This document shows, in pieces, positions 1 through 8,655 of a stretch of DNA of 35,525 nt. Positions within the stretch are counted from its first letter, which is position 1, and every line of letters starts with the position of its first letter. Made by a program: the position numbers and the translations under genes. Source of the DNA: Nitrospinaceae bacterium (lineage in GTDB: Bacteria; UBA8248). The stretch lies in contig JABJAL010000092.1 in the NCBI GenBank assembly GCA_018669005.1, positions 1-35,525 on the forward strand, read 5' to 3'. The notes under the pieces were generated by a model, which was not told the origin of the DNA, did no database searches, and was given only the letters and a program-made list of their open reading frames with translations.

Positions 1-414
1 CGAGTCAATCTCAAGCGTCGTCTGGACCCCCTCCCAGGTTGTGTTGACCGTGCCCCTCAAGACCGAGCCCCGTAGCACATAGTCGAATTCCACCCGGCAG
101 CTTGCCCGCTCGACCTTCATCTTCATCATGTGCGCGTACCGCGCAATCTGGGTGAGCAGTCAGAAACCCGACCCCATAGCGATATAGGCCATTGGCGGGG
201 GGTAGCGGTCCTGGCCCCCGATGTGCTCGGGCTCATCCGAGTAGATTTCATGTTCCATGAACTTGCCGAGCCTAAGTTGAAGCTCGCCCGGAATGGTCTC
301 GGTGACGGCCACGGGATTCATGACGAAGCCCCGCTTGGGAAGCTCGGGCTTATCGATAAGGCGCTCGCCCGGTGTGGTGCTTGAGCTTCTAAAGGGAATG
401 GGTTCATCGGCCAT
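1..414 (-). CDS. OsmC-like peroxidase family protein, probable selenoprotein (partial, 3' end outside window)
   Basis: The frame opens at an ATG (complement 412-414) behind an AAGGAGATAT ribosome site and runs 138 codons to the left edge, with one in-frame TGA at complement 160-162 (codon 85). The frame stays coding on both sides of it: before it lies GGQDRYPPPMAYIAMGSGF, after it LLTQIARYAHMMKMKV. In OsmC/Ohr proteins the reactive cysteine is followed eight and nine residues later by Tyr-Ala, and here the TGA occupies that cysteine position. A hairpin with a GGU-containing loop follows at 131-145, as needed for selenocysteine insertion. The family reduces organic hydroperoxides with a Cys pair; a second catalytic Cys would lie beyond the window. 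Reading the TGA as a true stop would leave an 84-residue fragment without the active site. Sec decoding is inferred; the extended frame and the alignment are seen. Confidence 0.85.
131..145 (-). promoter_or_regulatory. bacterial SECIS-like hairpin downstream of the in-frame TGA
   Basis: In the mRNA sense the arms UGCGC and GCGCA pair perfectly around the five-base loop GGUAC. Nineteen bases separate the UGA from the loop, inside the 16-37 base range known for bacterial SECIS elements, and the loop begins with GG followed by U, like the SelB-binding loop of E. coli fdhF. Two more pairs can form below a single bulged C. No folding energy was computed. Confidence 0.75.
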
Positions 415-548
415 CTGCGGATATCTCCTTTTTGCGGTTATGATGGGTAAATGATTTTTTCATCATGTCCCGGCTCGGGGCGAGTTGAAAAGAGCGGGCG
501 ACATCCGAAATATGAATTCAAAGGAAATATGATTCCAAAGGAGAGCGC
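415..548. promoter_or_regulatory. divergent intergenic region between OsmC-like and DUF192 genes
   Basis: The 134-bp spacer must hold promoters for both divergent genes. Near the right end the related stretches ATGAATTCAAAGGA and ATGATTCCAAAGGA follow each other; the second contains the ribosome site of the DUF192 gene. No clear -35/-10 pair was identified. Confidence 0.4.
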
Positions 549-1025
549 ATGCGCCGGGTTTTGATCGGTCTTCTGTCTGCAGTTGTTCTCCCCGGGTCGC
601 TTGCGGTGGTAGCGCTCTGGGCTGCGCCATTGCACGCAGGTTCCTTATTTAAAAAGGGGACAGTAACCATTACCCAGGGGGGGCGAAGCGCTCAGATCGC
701 CGCCGAGATTGCAGCGACCCCTGAGGCTCGCGCGCAGGGGCTCATGCACAGGGCGAAATTTCCCGAGAGCGCCGGGATGCTTTTCGTCTACAAGAGCAGC
801 GCCCGCCGCGAATTCTGGATGAAGAACACGCTTGTTCCCCTTTCCATCGCTTTTATGTCCCAAGATTTCAAGATCCTTGAAATTCTTCACATGGTGCCTC
901 CCAAGGGTACTGACAACCCGCCCAGCTACTACTCGAAAGATCCTGCGCGCTATGCGCTGGAGGTTAACCGGGGCTGGTTCAAGCGAAACGGCTTTGGCGT
1001 AGGGGCCAGGGTAAGGCTGGAGTAG
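549..1025 (+). CDS. DUF192 family exported protein
   Basis: This 158-residue protein begins with a hydrophobic signal-like segment (about residues 4-30) ending near LHAGS, so it is probably exported. The rest matches the DUF192 pattern: an N-terminal strand region with ARAQGLMHR, then GMLFVYKSSARREFWMKNT, where the family has its conserved FWMKNT core, then PLSIAF and a C-terminal region ending in a hydrophobic strand. The biochemical role of the family is not established. The ATG at 549 is preceded by AAAGGAGAG at good spacing. It is transcribed away from the OsmC-like gene, and the reductive-dehalogenase homologue follows 127 bp downstream. Confidence 0.88.
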   Translation: MRRVLIGLLSAVVLPGSLAVVALWAAPLHAGSLFKKGTVTITQGGRSAQIAAEIAATPEARAQGLMHRAKFPESAGMLFVYKSSARREFWMKNTLVPLSIAFMSQDFKILEILHMVPPKGTDNPPSYYSKDPARYALEVNRGWFKRNGFGVGARVRLE

Positions 1026-1152
1026 GGGGGGGAACATCCCAATCCCTCCGCCTCGGGGCGTTTTGCGTTTTTCGTAAAAGGGAGTAAATTATCCTTAATG
1101 GCTGTACCGGGGGGAGCTTTTTAAACAAACAGTGTGCGGGAGGGAGATTCCT

Positions 1153-2325
1153 ATGGTGGTTAACTATGAGGTCGGGCCGGAGTACCGGCGTTTTAATCAA
1201 AAGAACAATGCCATTATGCGCTCAAACTGGGACCCTCTGCTCAACGATTACGGCGAGCGGAGCCAACAGGCGATCAACAAGCACATTGAAAAAGACGACC
1301 GGGGCTTCGGGCTGGATGACTTTGCCTTCTACACCGCGTCGAGAGCCGTTGTTTCCGCGTTCGGGACCTCCGTCAACGGACCCAACTCGGGGCTCACCTC
1401 CTGGGAGCCGCTTTCGTCCTCGGACGCTCGTGCGGTGCCCGATGAGCTGAAAAACGGTGATAGGGCGAGCCCTACCGAGCTCCAGAGCAAGGTGCGCCGC
1501 GTCGCCCGCCACCTGGGGGCGGATCTGGTGGGCTTCACCCCGCTGGACGAGCGGTGGGTTTACACGAACCACTTCCTGCCCGGCAAGGGGGCGGACGGAA
1601 AAGGGGAGAACCCGCCCGTCGAGCTTCCCGAGGGTTGCGACCAGGTGGTTGTTCTAGGCTTTGAGATGGACCACGACATGATGGCCACGGCGCCCACGGC
1701 CATTATGATGACTGAAACCGGCCGCAACTACTCGAGGATGGCCGCCCACACGGCCTCGCTGGCACAGTTTATTCGCGCGATGGGCTACACGGCCGTTCCC
1801 TCGCTGAACGACACGGCGCTCAACGTGCCGCTTGCCATCGACGCGGGACTCGCCCAGCCCAGCCGCCTTGGGCCTGCGATCACGCCAGAGTTTGGCCCGC
1901 GCGTTCGCTTTTGCAAGGTGATCACCAACATGCCGCTGGGCGCGGTGAAAAACCATCGCGAGTTCGGGGTCGTTGCCTTTTGCGAGGTTTGTGAAAAATG
2001 CGCCGATGCCTGCCCGGTGGGCTCGCTTCCCAAGGGGCCGCGCACCACCACGGGCAACAACATCTCGAATAATCCGGGTGTATTGAAGTGGTATGGAAAC
2101 TACGAGTCTTGCCGCCGCTACTGGGGCCACGTGGGGACCAACTGCGGCATCTGCATCCGCGTGTGCCCCTTCAACCACGGCAAGGGCTTTCACCACGATA
2201 TCGCCAAGTGGATGATTCGCCTGCGCTGGAAGTGGGTGAATCGCCTGCTCGTGAAGATGCACGGCTGGTTCGGCTACGGCGAGCAAAAAGACCCCGCCTT
2301 TTTCTGGAACGGCTCGGGAGGCTAA
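1153..2325 (+). CDS. reductive dehalogenase-like protein, cytosolic, two [4Fe-4S] clusters
   Basis: The 390-residue product has the C-terminal double-cluster ferredoxin module of reductive dehalogenases and epoxyqueuosine reductase relatives. The first motif has Cys at about 277, 280, 283 and 287 followed by Pro; the second has Cys at about 320, 331, 334 and 338 followed by PFNH. The central region (LGADLVGFTPLDERW, then VVVLGFEMDHDMM and a segment rich in Thr, Asn and Gly) fits the cobalamin-binding dehalogenase domain. There is no twin-arginine signal and no adjacent rdhB-type membrane anchor, so it is probably cytosolic. I start it at the ATG at 1153 behind GGGAGGGAG rather than a GTG 21 bases upstream. 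QueG is less likely, because the length, N-terminus and WGHVGTNCGIC segment fit RdhA better. The substrate cannot be told from sequence. Confidence 0.82.
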   Translation: MVVNYEVGPEYRRFNQKNNAIMRSNWDPLLNDYGERSQQAINKHIEKDDRGFGLDDFAFYTASRAVVSAFGTSVNGPNSGLTSWEPLSSSDARAVPDELKNGDRASPTELQSKVRRVARHLGADLVGFTPLDERWVYTNHFLPGKGADGKGENPPVELPEGCDQVVVLGFEMDHDMMATAPTAIMMTETGRNYSRMAAHTASLAQFIRAMGYTAVPSLNDTALNVPLAIDAGLAQPSRLGPAITPEFGPRVRFCKVITNMPLGAVKNHREFGVVAFCEVCEKCADACPVGSLPKGPRTTTGNNISNNPGVLKWYGNYESCRRYWGHVGTNCGICIRVCPFNHGKGFHHDIAKWMIRLRWKWVNRLLVKMHGWFGYGEQKDPAFFWNGSGG

Positions 2326-2378
2326 CCCCGGCCGAGTAGGAGGTAGTTTCAAGCGGCTAGAGCAAAGGGGGGATTCAG

Positions 2379-2882
2379 ATGGCGAATCAGGATAGAGCGG
2401 CTGGGGCAGGCGGCCCCTCGACAGGACTCGTCTGGGCCGAACTCGAAAAACGGATTTTCGCCGTTCTCGGCACGGTGAGCCGCAAGGGCGCGCCGCTCAC
2501 CTCCGGGATCGTCTACAAAGTGAAGGACCGCCGCATCCTTATTGCCACCGGCCGCTCCACCCAGAAGGCCCGCAACGTAGAGGCCCACCCGCGCGTCTCG
2601 ATGACGGTAACGGCGGCGCGGCGCATCCCCTTTCTGCCGTGGATCAAGATTCCGCCCGCGACGATCACCTTCCGTGGCGAGGCGCGCCTCCTCACGCCGG
2701 AGGAGGTCGATCAGCCGCTCCGCGAGGCCCTCGCCGGCAAGCTCTCCTTCAGCCCCGAGGCCCTGGCGGACATGTGCTACATCGAGGTGACGCCCGAGGG
2801 AACCTTCGTCACCTACGGGATCGGGGTCTCCCTCCACACCATGCTTCGGCCCAAGGAGGCTCTCGCGCGGGTTCCGGTTTGA
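2379..2882 (+). CDS. PNPOx-fold (pyridoxamine 5'-phosphate oxidase-like) flavin/F420-binding protein
   Basis: The 167-residue protein has the split-barrel pattern of the PNPOx superfamily: an N-terminal helix (LEKRIFAVLGTVSRKG), the strand GAPLTSGIVYKVKDRRILIAT, then STQKARNVEAHPRVSMTV, where the family binds the cofactor phosphate, and a later TFRGEARLLTPEEV segment. Members bind FMN or F420 and reduce varied substrates, or bind haem; the cofactor here is not decidable by eye. The ATG follows AAAGGGGGG. It lies 53 bp behind the dehalogenase-like gene on the same strand, and a flavin protein beside an iron-sulfur reductase could be its electron donor, but this is inference. Confidence 0.8.
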   Translation: MANQDRAAGAGGPSTGLVWAELEKRIFAVLGTVSRKGAPLTSGIVYKVKDRRILIATGRSTQKARNVEAHPRVSMTVTAARRIPFLPWIKIPPATITFRGEARLLTPEEVDQPLREALAGKLSFSPEALADMCYIEVTPEGTFVTYGIGVSLHTMLRPKEALARVPV

Positions 2883-2947
2883 GCGGTTTCCTCCGTGGCG
2901 CGAATATGGGCCGCCTCGCCTGAGACGTCCGCGTTCTGACTCGAAAC

Positions 2948-2986
2948 ACAACCCCCCCCGCCAGGATCGCCTGACGGGGGGGTTGT
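2948..2986. terminator. probable bidirectional terminator between convergent genes
   Basis: An almost perfect inverted repeat pairs an arm made of ACAA, eight C and GCCAGG with CCTGACG, G-run and TTGT around a four-base loop. It sits between the ends of the PNPOx-like gene and thiC. The following T stretches are short on both strands, so intrinsic strength is uncertain, but position and stability fit termination. Confidence 0.7.
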
Positions 2987-3010
2987 ATTTCTGATTGGAG
3001 GCTTTAAGCC

Positions 3011-4825
<1,815 letters not shown>

Positions 4826-4909
4826 TCATGAAAAAGCCGGGCGCGTGCCGGGGCCGGGAGCAATTCTTCGTGGCCTGTTTGGGGAAGTTTGTCTGGTGCT
4901 GTTACGGAC

Positions 4910-4982
4910 TCGCTTCCCTACACCGGTATTATCCGGGTCAGGTTCGAAGGGTGTGTTCTCAGCCGCTTGGCACCCCTAGCTA
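4910..4982 (-). promoter_or_regulatory. TPP riboswitch (THI element) controlling thiC
   Basis: In the thiC sense the leader contains GGGGTGCC, GGCTGAGA, CCTTCGAACCTGA, CCGGATAATACCGG and GTAGGGAAG in order. These are the conserved blocks of the thiamine pyrophosphate aptamer, including the CUGAGA pyrimidine-sensing loop. The aptamer ends about 130 bases before the thiC start. A GC-rich stretch followed by TTTTT at about 4830-4850 may belong to the expression platform, but I could not draw a convincing strong terminator, so control could be on transcription or on translation initiation. Confidence 0.96.
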
Positions 4983-5026
4983 TCAATAAAGAGACCCTAC
5001 CAGCGGCGGCGCTCGAAATCAAAGGG

Positions 5027-5032
5027 ATTATA
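5027..5032 (-). promoter_or_regulatory. candidate -10 box for thiC
   Basis: A perfect TATAAT (minus strand) lies about 45 bases upstream of the riboswitch aptamer, which is a suitable place for the thiC transcription start. No good -35 box was found at 16-18 bases. The remainder of the 4983-5186 spacer shows no gene. Confidence 0.4.
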
Positions 5033-5186
5033 ACGGGGAAAAAGGTCTGAATTGGGGGGTGGCAGACCCCTGCTGATATAGGCTATGGAGAAGGGAGGGG
5101 CTCAGGTATTTTAAAGCCCACGCCATAGCGCCGTCTCGGCTCGGGGATGTGTCAGCCTCGGTTTAAAATAGGGAAGCGAGGGGAAA

Positions 5187-5387
5187 ATGAATACAGAGCA
5201 AAAAGAGCGTTGCGCAATTTGCGGCGGCACCGGACGTATCGAATCGGGAACAAGACAAGAGCACGGAAAGGCGGTCCCCGTTTTTCTGGCCTGCGAGTGC
5301 CAAGCGAATGCGCCTGATTCAGAAGATAACATCTCGGATTTCATCGGAAGAATTGTGATCGAATCCCCCGAAAAATTCTGGGGTTGA
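5187..5387 (+). CDS. small cysteine-rich protein, function unknown
   Basis: This 66-residue product has a good ribosome site (GAGGGGAAA) before its ATG. It contains CAICGGTGRI, a CXXCXGXG knuckle like one half of a DnaJ-type zinc finger, followed by a CEC pair about 25 residues later, so four cysteines could hold one zinc ion. The C-terminal half is acidic and ends in Phe-Trp-Gly. I do not recognise a family. It lies 82 bp upstream of the FMN reductase gene on the same strand. The cysteine spacing and ribosome site argue that it is real; no paralogue or domain is visible. Confidence 0.6.
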   Translation: MNTEQKERCAICGGTGRIESGTRQEHGKAVPVFLACECQANAPDSEDNISDFIGRIVIESPEKFWG

Positions 5388-5469
5388 TGTTGCTGGTTTT
5401 TTTGTCCATGCCCACTTGGGTGATGTGCCATCATTGGTGATGCCTCTTCTCTCTTAAGGAGAAACTTAA

Positions 5470-6054
5470 ATGGTCACTGGTCCCAAAATCCTCGCCTTTG
5501 CCGGAAGCGCCCGGAAGGATTCCTTTAATAAAAAACTGGTTCGGATCGCCGCCCAGGGGGCAAAGGGCGCAGGCGCCCTCGTCACGGAACTCGATTTCGG
5601 CGACCTTTCCCTCCCGCTATTCGATCAAGATCTCGAAGCCGAGGGGGGGCTTCCCTCAGGTGTTATCCGGCTCAAGGAGCTGATGCGCGAGAACGATGGC
5701 TTTCTAATCGCATCGCCCGAATACAACAGCTCCATTTCCCCCATGCTCAAGAACGCCATCGACTGGGCCTCGCGATCCAGCGGTCCGGACGATTCGCCGA
5801 TGAGTGCGTTCAAAGGCAAGGCGGCGGCGCTCATGAGCACATCCCCGGGCGGCCTCGGCGGCCTGCGCGGTCTGGTCACCGTTCGCTCCATCCTCATCAA
5901 CATCGGTGTCTTGGTTTTGCCGGACCAGGTGACCGTCCGCAGTGCCCATGACGCTTTTGCGGATGACGGCTCTCTCAAGGATGCCGATAGACACGAGTCA
6001 ATTGAGCGGCTTGGTAGCGAGTTGGCCGCGCTGCTGGCGAAACTAAAATCATAA
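5470..6054 (+). CDS. NADPH-dependent FMN reductase family protein
   Basis: The 194-residue flavodoxin-fold protein starts with ILAFAGSARKDSFNKKL, where the GSxRxxSxN loop binds the FMN phosphate, and has the SPEYNSSISPMLKNAIDW motif that is the signature of the NAD(P)H-dependent FMN reductase family (SsuE/ArsH/ChrR group). The later GGLGG segment contacts the isoalloxazine ring. These enzymes reduce FMN or quinones, using NADPH, in the cytoplasm. The ATG follows TAAGGAGAAA. The ankyrin gene begins 14 bp after its stop, so the two are probably cotranscribed. Confidence 0.92.
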   Translation: MVTGPKILAFAGSARKDSFNKKLVRIAAQGAKGAGALVTELDFGDLSLPLFDQDLEAEGGLPSGVIRLKELMRENDGFLIASPEYNSSISPMLKNAIDWASRSSGPDDSPMSAFKGKAAALMSTSPGGLGGLRGLVTVRSILINIGVLVLPDQVTVRSAHDAFADDGSLKDADRHESIERLGSELAALLAKLKS

Positions 6055-6068
6055 AAAAGAGAAAAAAT

Positions 6069-6827
6069 ATGCGCTTAACAAAATGGTTGTTTTATCTTGC
6101 CTTGTTTTTATTGCTAGGAGGCGAGGCAACAGCTTTACCTGCCGGGGCATTAGGCCCCGCAAAAAAAGGGCCAGCCTCCTTGCCCCCCGTTTTATTCGCG
6201 CAAACCCCGCCGAGCCCGAATGCGTATTCCGCCTATCGAGGGCTTCATGCCGCCGTTGCTAAGGGCGATATTGCGGCCATCAAGCGCCTTGCTGTAGGAG
6301 GCGCGGATCTCAATTCAAAGGACCCCCATGGCCGAACCCCGCTGATGGTCGCCGCCTATCGGCGCAATAAAAAAGCTGCGCGCATATTGATCAAAGCGGG
6401 GGCCGACCTCCACGCCCTTGATAGCGAGCAATATGATTTGCTGACCATTGCCTCGGTATTGAATGACATAGAAATGGTGCGGCTCGCCCTCGCCTCGGGC
6501 GCCAATGCCAAGCTCATCACAAGCCCCTATCAGGGCACCGCCCTTATCGCCGCCGCGCACCTGGGCCATGTCGAGGTCGTCCAGGCGCTCATCGATGCCA
6601 AAGCCCCCCTTGATCACATCAACAACCTGGGCTGGACCGCCCTCATCGAGGCCATTGTTCTGGGCGATGGCGGCCCGCGCCACGAGGCCATTGTCCGGGC
6701 CCTGCTAAAAGCGGGCGCCCGGCCCGATTTGCCCGACTCCGCCGGCACCACTCCGCTTCAACTTGCCGAACAAAGAGGGTATTCCAATATGTTTCGTATC
6801 TTGCAATCCGCCGGAGGGCGCAGATGA
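6069..6827 (+). CDS. exported ankyrin-repeat protein
   Basis: The 252-residue protein has a signal-like N-terminus (residues 1-22, hydrophobic WLFYLALFLLLGG) followed by a Pro/Ala-rich linker and about six ankyrin repeats from residue 55 to the end. Typical repeat pieces are GRTPLMVAAYRRNKKAARIL, GTALIAAAHLGHVEVVQALI and GTTPLQLAEQRGYSNMFRIL. Ankyrin arrays bind other proteins, so a periplasmic scaffold or inhibitor role is plausible. Its stop overlaps the start of the membrane cyclase gene in an ATGA, implying translational coupling and suggesting a joint function, perhaps binding periplasmic loops of the cyclase; this is inference. Confidence 0.9.
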   Translation: MRLTKWLFYLALFLLLGGEATALPAGALGPAKKGPASLPPVLFAQTPPSPNAYSAYRGLHAAVAKGDIAAIKRLAVGGADLNSKDPHGRTPLMVAAYRRNKKAARILIKAGADLHALDSEQYDLLTIASVLNDIEMVRLALASGANAKLITSPYQGTALIAAAHLGHVEVVQALIDAKAPLDHINNLGWTALIEAIVLGDGGPRHEAIVRALLKAGARPDLPDSAGTTPLQLAEQRGYSNMFRILQSAGGRR

Positions 6828-8551
6828 GCGCGCCACAAAATGAAAAAGCCCAGCCCGAGCGCGCACAGAGCGTGGAGAATCAGGCCGCCCACTGGAGCCG
6901 CCGCGTCCGCCTTTGGACGGGGCTTCTCCTTTTTACGTTTCTTAGCACCCACCTTTTAAACCACGCGTTGGGGCTCATTTCCCTTGGGGCGATGGAGGCC
7001 GGGCGTCTTTGGTTTTTAGGGTTTTGGCGAAGCCCGCTCGGGACAATCGCGCTCTACGGCTCGATGATGACGCACGCCGCCCTGGCCTTTTATTCCCTCT
7101 ACGGGCGGCGGAGCCTTCGCATGCCCGCCTGGGAGGCCGCCCAGATTATTCTCGGGCTGACGATACCGCTGTTTCTCATCGCCCATGTCGTCGGAACAAG
7201 ATTTGCCTTCGAGTGGTTTGGCGCGGCGGATTCCTACACCCGGGCGATTCACCTCTACTGGGTGGCGGTTCCGGCCATCGGCGTGAAGCAGGCGATAGTG
7301 CTCGTGGTGGCCTGGACGCACGGCTGCATCGGGCTCCACTACTGGCTCCGGCTCAAATCCTGGTATCCCAAATTCTTCCCGCTGCTCTTTGCCATGGCCC
7401 TCCTGTTGGGGGTGGTCGCGCTACTGGGCTTCACCCAGGCTGGCCGCGAGGTCACCCGACTCGCCCAGGCGCCCGGCTGGGTGCGGGGGATGCTGCGCGC
7501 GGCAAACGCCCCTAATCGCGCGGGCCTCATCGCCATCGTGTGGTGGCGGGACGCAATCTGGTACGGCTACCTTGCCCTGCTGGCGCTCACCCTGGCGGCG
7601 CGCGGTGTCCGGTGCGCGCTCGAAAACAGGGGCCGCAAAATATGCATCACCTACCCGGGCGGCCGGGCGGTCGTGGCGCCTGAGGGAAGCTCCGTCCTCG
7701 ATGTGAGCCGTACGGCGGGCGTCCCGCACGCCTCGGTGTGCGGGGGGCGCGGGCGGTGCTCGACCTGCCGTGTCCGCATCATCAGCGGGCTGGCGGATCT
7801 GCCGCCAGCGGCCCCCGAGGAGCAGCGCGTGCTCGATCGCATTGCCGCGCCGCCCAATGTCCGGCTGGCCTGCCAGCTTCGGCCGGGCGGTGACGTATCC
7901 GTGCTGCCCGTTCTTTCCTCTAAGGCGCAGGCCAGCGCGGGCGCCCCCCAGCCCGAATACGCTGCCGGCCAGGAGCAGGAGATCGCCGTCCTGTTCGCCG
8001 ACCTTCGCGGCTTCACGCGCCTTTCGGAAAAAAAGCTGCCCTACGATGTCGTGTTTTTCCTGAACCGCTATTTTGAAGTCATGGGCGATGCCATCGACAG
8101 CGCAGGCGGCGTCATTAACCAGTTCACGGGCGATGGGGTGATGGCGCTGTTCGGCGTCCAAGAGGGCCCCGAGGAGGGCTGCCGCCGGGCGCTCCGCGCG
8201 GCGACCGCGATGATCGAGGGATTAAAGGAGATGAGCGAGAACCTCGCCGAGGAGCTCGACGAGCCGCTCCGGATGGGGGTGGGCATCCACACCGGCCCCA
8301 CCGTCGTGGGCCGCATGGGCCGAGGGGTGGCGCTTTATCTCACCGCGGTGGGGGACACGGTCCACGTCGCCAGCCGCTTCCAGGATTTGACCAAGGAATA
8401 TGCCTGCCAGCTCATCATCTCGGCCCAGGTGGCCGAGCGCGCCGGCCTCGATGTCTCCGCCTTTCCACAGCACGAACTTGCCGTCCGCAACCGCACCGAG
8501 CCCATCGTCATCCGCACGATTGAAGATGCCGGGGTGGTTTTGGGGATTTAG
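6824..8551 (+). CDS. membrane-bound class III adenylate/guanylate cyclase with a 2Fe-2S ferredoxin domain
   Basis: The 575-residue protein has three parts. Residues 28-260 are about six membrane helices with histidines at 43, 47, 84, 121, 143, 166 and 172, reminiscent of the haem- or quinone-binding anchors of succinate dehydrogenase/fumarate reductase. Residues 270-365 are a plant-type 2Fe-2S ferredoxin, with Cys306, 312, 315 and 350 in the CX5CX2C...C pattern. Residues 385-575 are a class III cyclase catalytic domain with metal-binding Asp392 (FADLRGFT) and Asp437 (FTGDGVMALFG), and a later AVGDTVHVASR substrate segment. Such proteins make cAMP or cGMP; which one is not certain. The ferredoxin between membrane and catalytic parts implies that cyclic nucleotide synthesis answers to redox state. 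It is coupled to the upstream ankyrin gene. Confidence 0.93.
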   Translation: MSAPQNEKAQPERAQSVENQAAHWSRRVRLWTGLLLFTFLSTHLLNHALGLISLGAMEAGRLWFLGFWRSPLGTIALYGSMMTHAALAFYSLYGRRSLRMPAWEAAQIILGLTIPLFLIAHVVGTRFAFEWFGAADSYTRAIHLYWVAVPAIGVKQAIVLVVAWTHGCIGLHYWLRLKSWYPKFFPLLFAMALLLGVVALLGFTQAGREVTRLAQAPGWVRGMLRAANAPNRAGLIAIVWWRDAIWYGYLALLALTLAARGVRCALENRGRKICITYPGGRAVVAPEGSSVLDVSRTAGVPHASVCGGRGRCSTCRVRIISGLADLPPAAPEEQRVLDRIAAPPNVRLACQLRPGGDVSVLPVLSSKAQASAGAPQPEYAAGQEQEIAVLFADLRGFTRLSEKKLPYDVVFFLNRYFEVMGDAIDSAGGVINQFTGDGVMALFGVQEGPEEGCRRALRAATAMIEGLKEMSENLAEELDEPLRMGVGIHTGPTVVGRMGRGVALYLTAVGDTVHVASRFQDLTKEYACQLIISAQVAERAGLDVSAFPQHELAVRNRTEPIVIRTIEDAGVVLGI

Positions 8552-8655
8552 GTTTTGGGGAGGGCAAACTTAGCCTCGACAAGCACATGTTCCAGAAGAT
8601 CATTTAAATGTTTGGGTGTCTGTGTTGGCCAGAGCTTTCGCGAGGGAGGTCCATT

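Noticed and set aside
1132-1152. GTG start 21 bases upstream for the dehalogenase-like gene
   Set aside because: The internal ATG at 1153 has a strong ribosome site at good spacing, and the extra seven residues overlap that site.
4830-4850. GC-rich stretch and TTTTT in the thiC leader as an intrinsic terminator
   Set aside because: Only a four-pair core stem could be found, so it is only mentioned as a possible expression platform.
5385-5420. TGA at the end of the small Cys-rich gene as a second selenocysteine codon
   Set aside because: The short downstream extension has no family support and no SECIS-like hairpin with a GGU loop was seen.
7421-8161. Antisense frame of 246 codons opposite the cyclase
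   Set aside because: The sense frame has ferredoxin and cyclase motifs; the antisense one has none.
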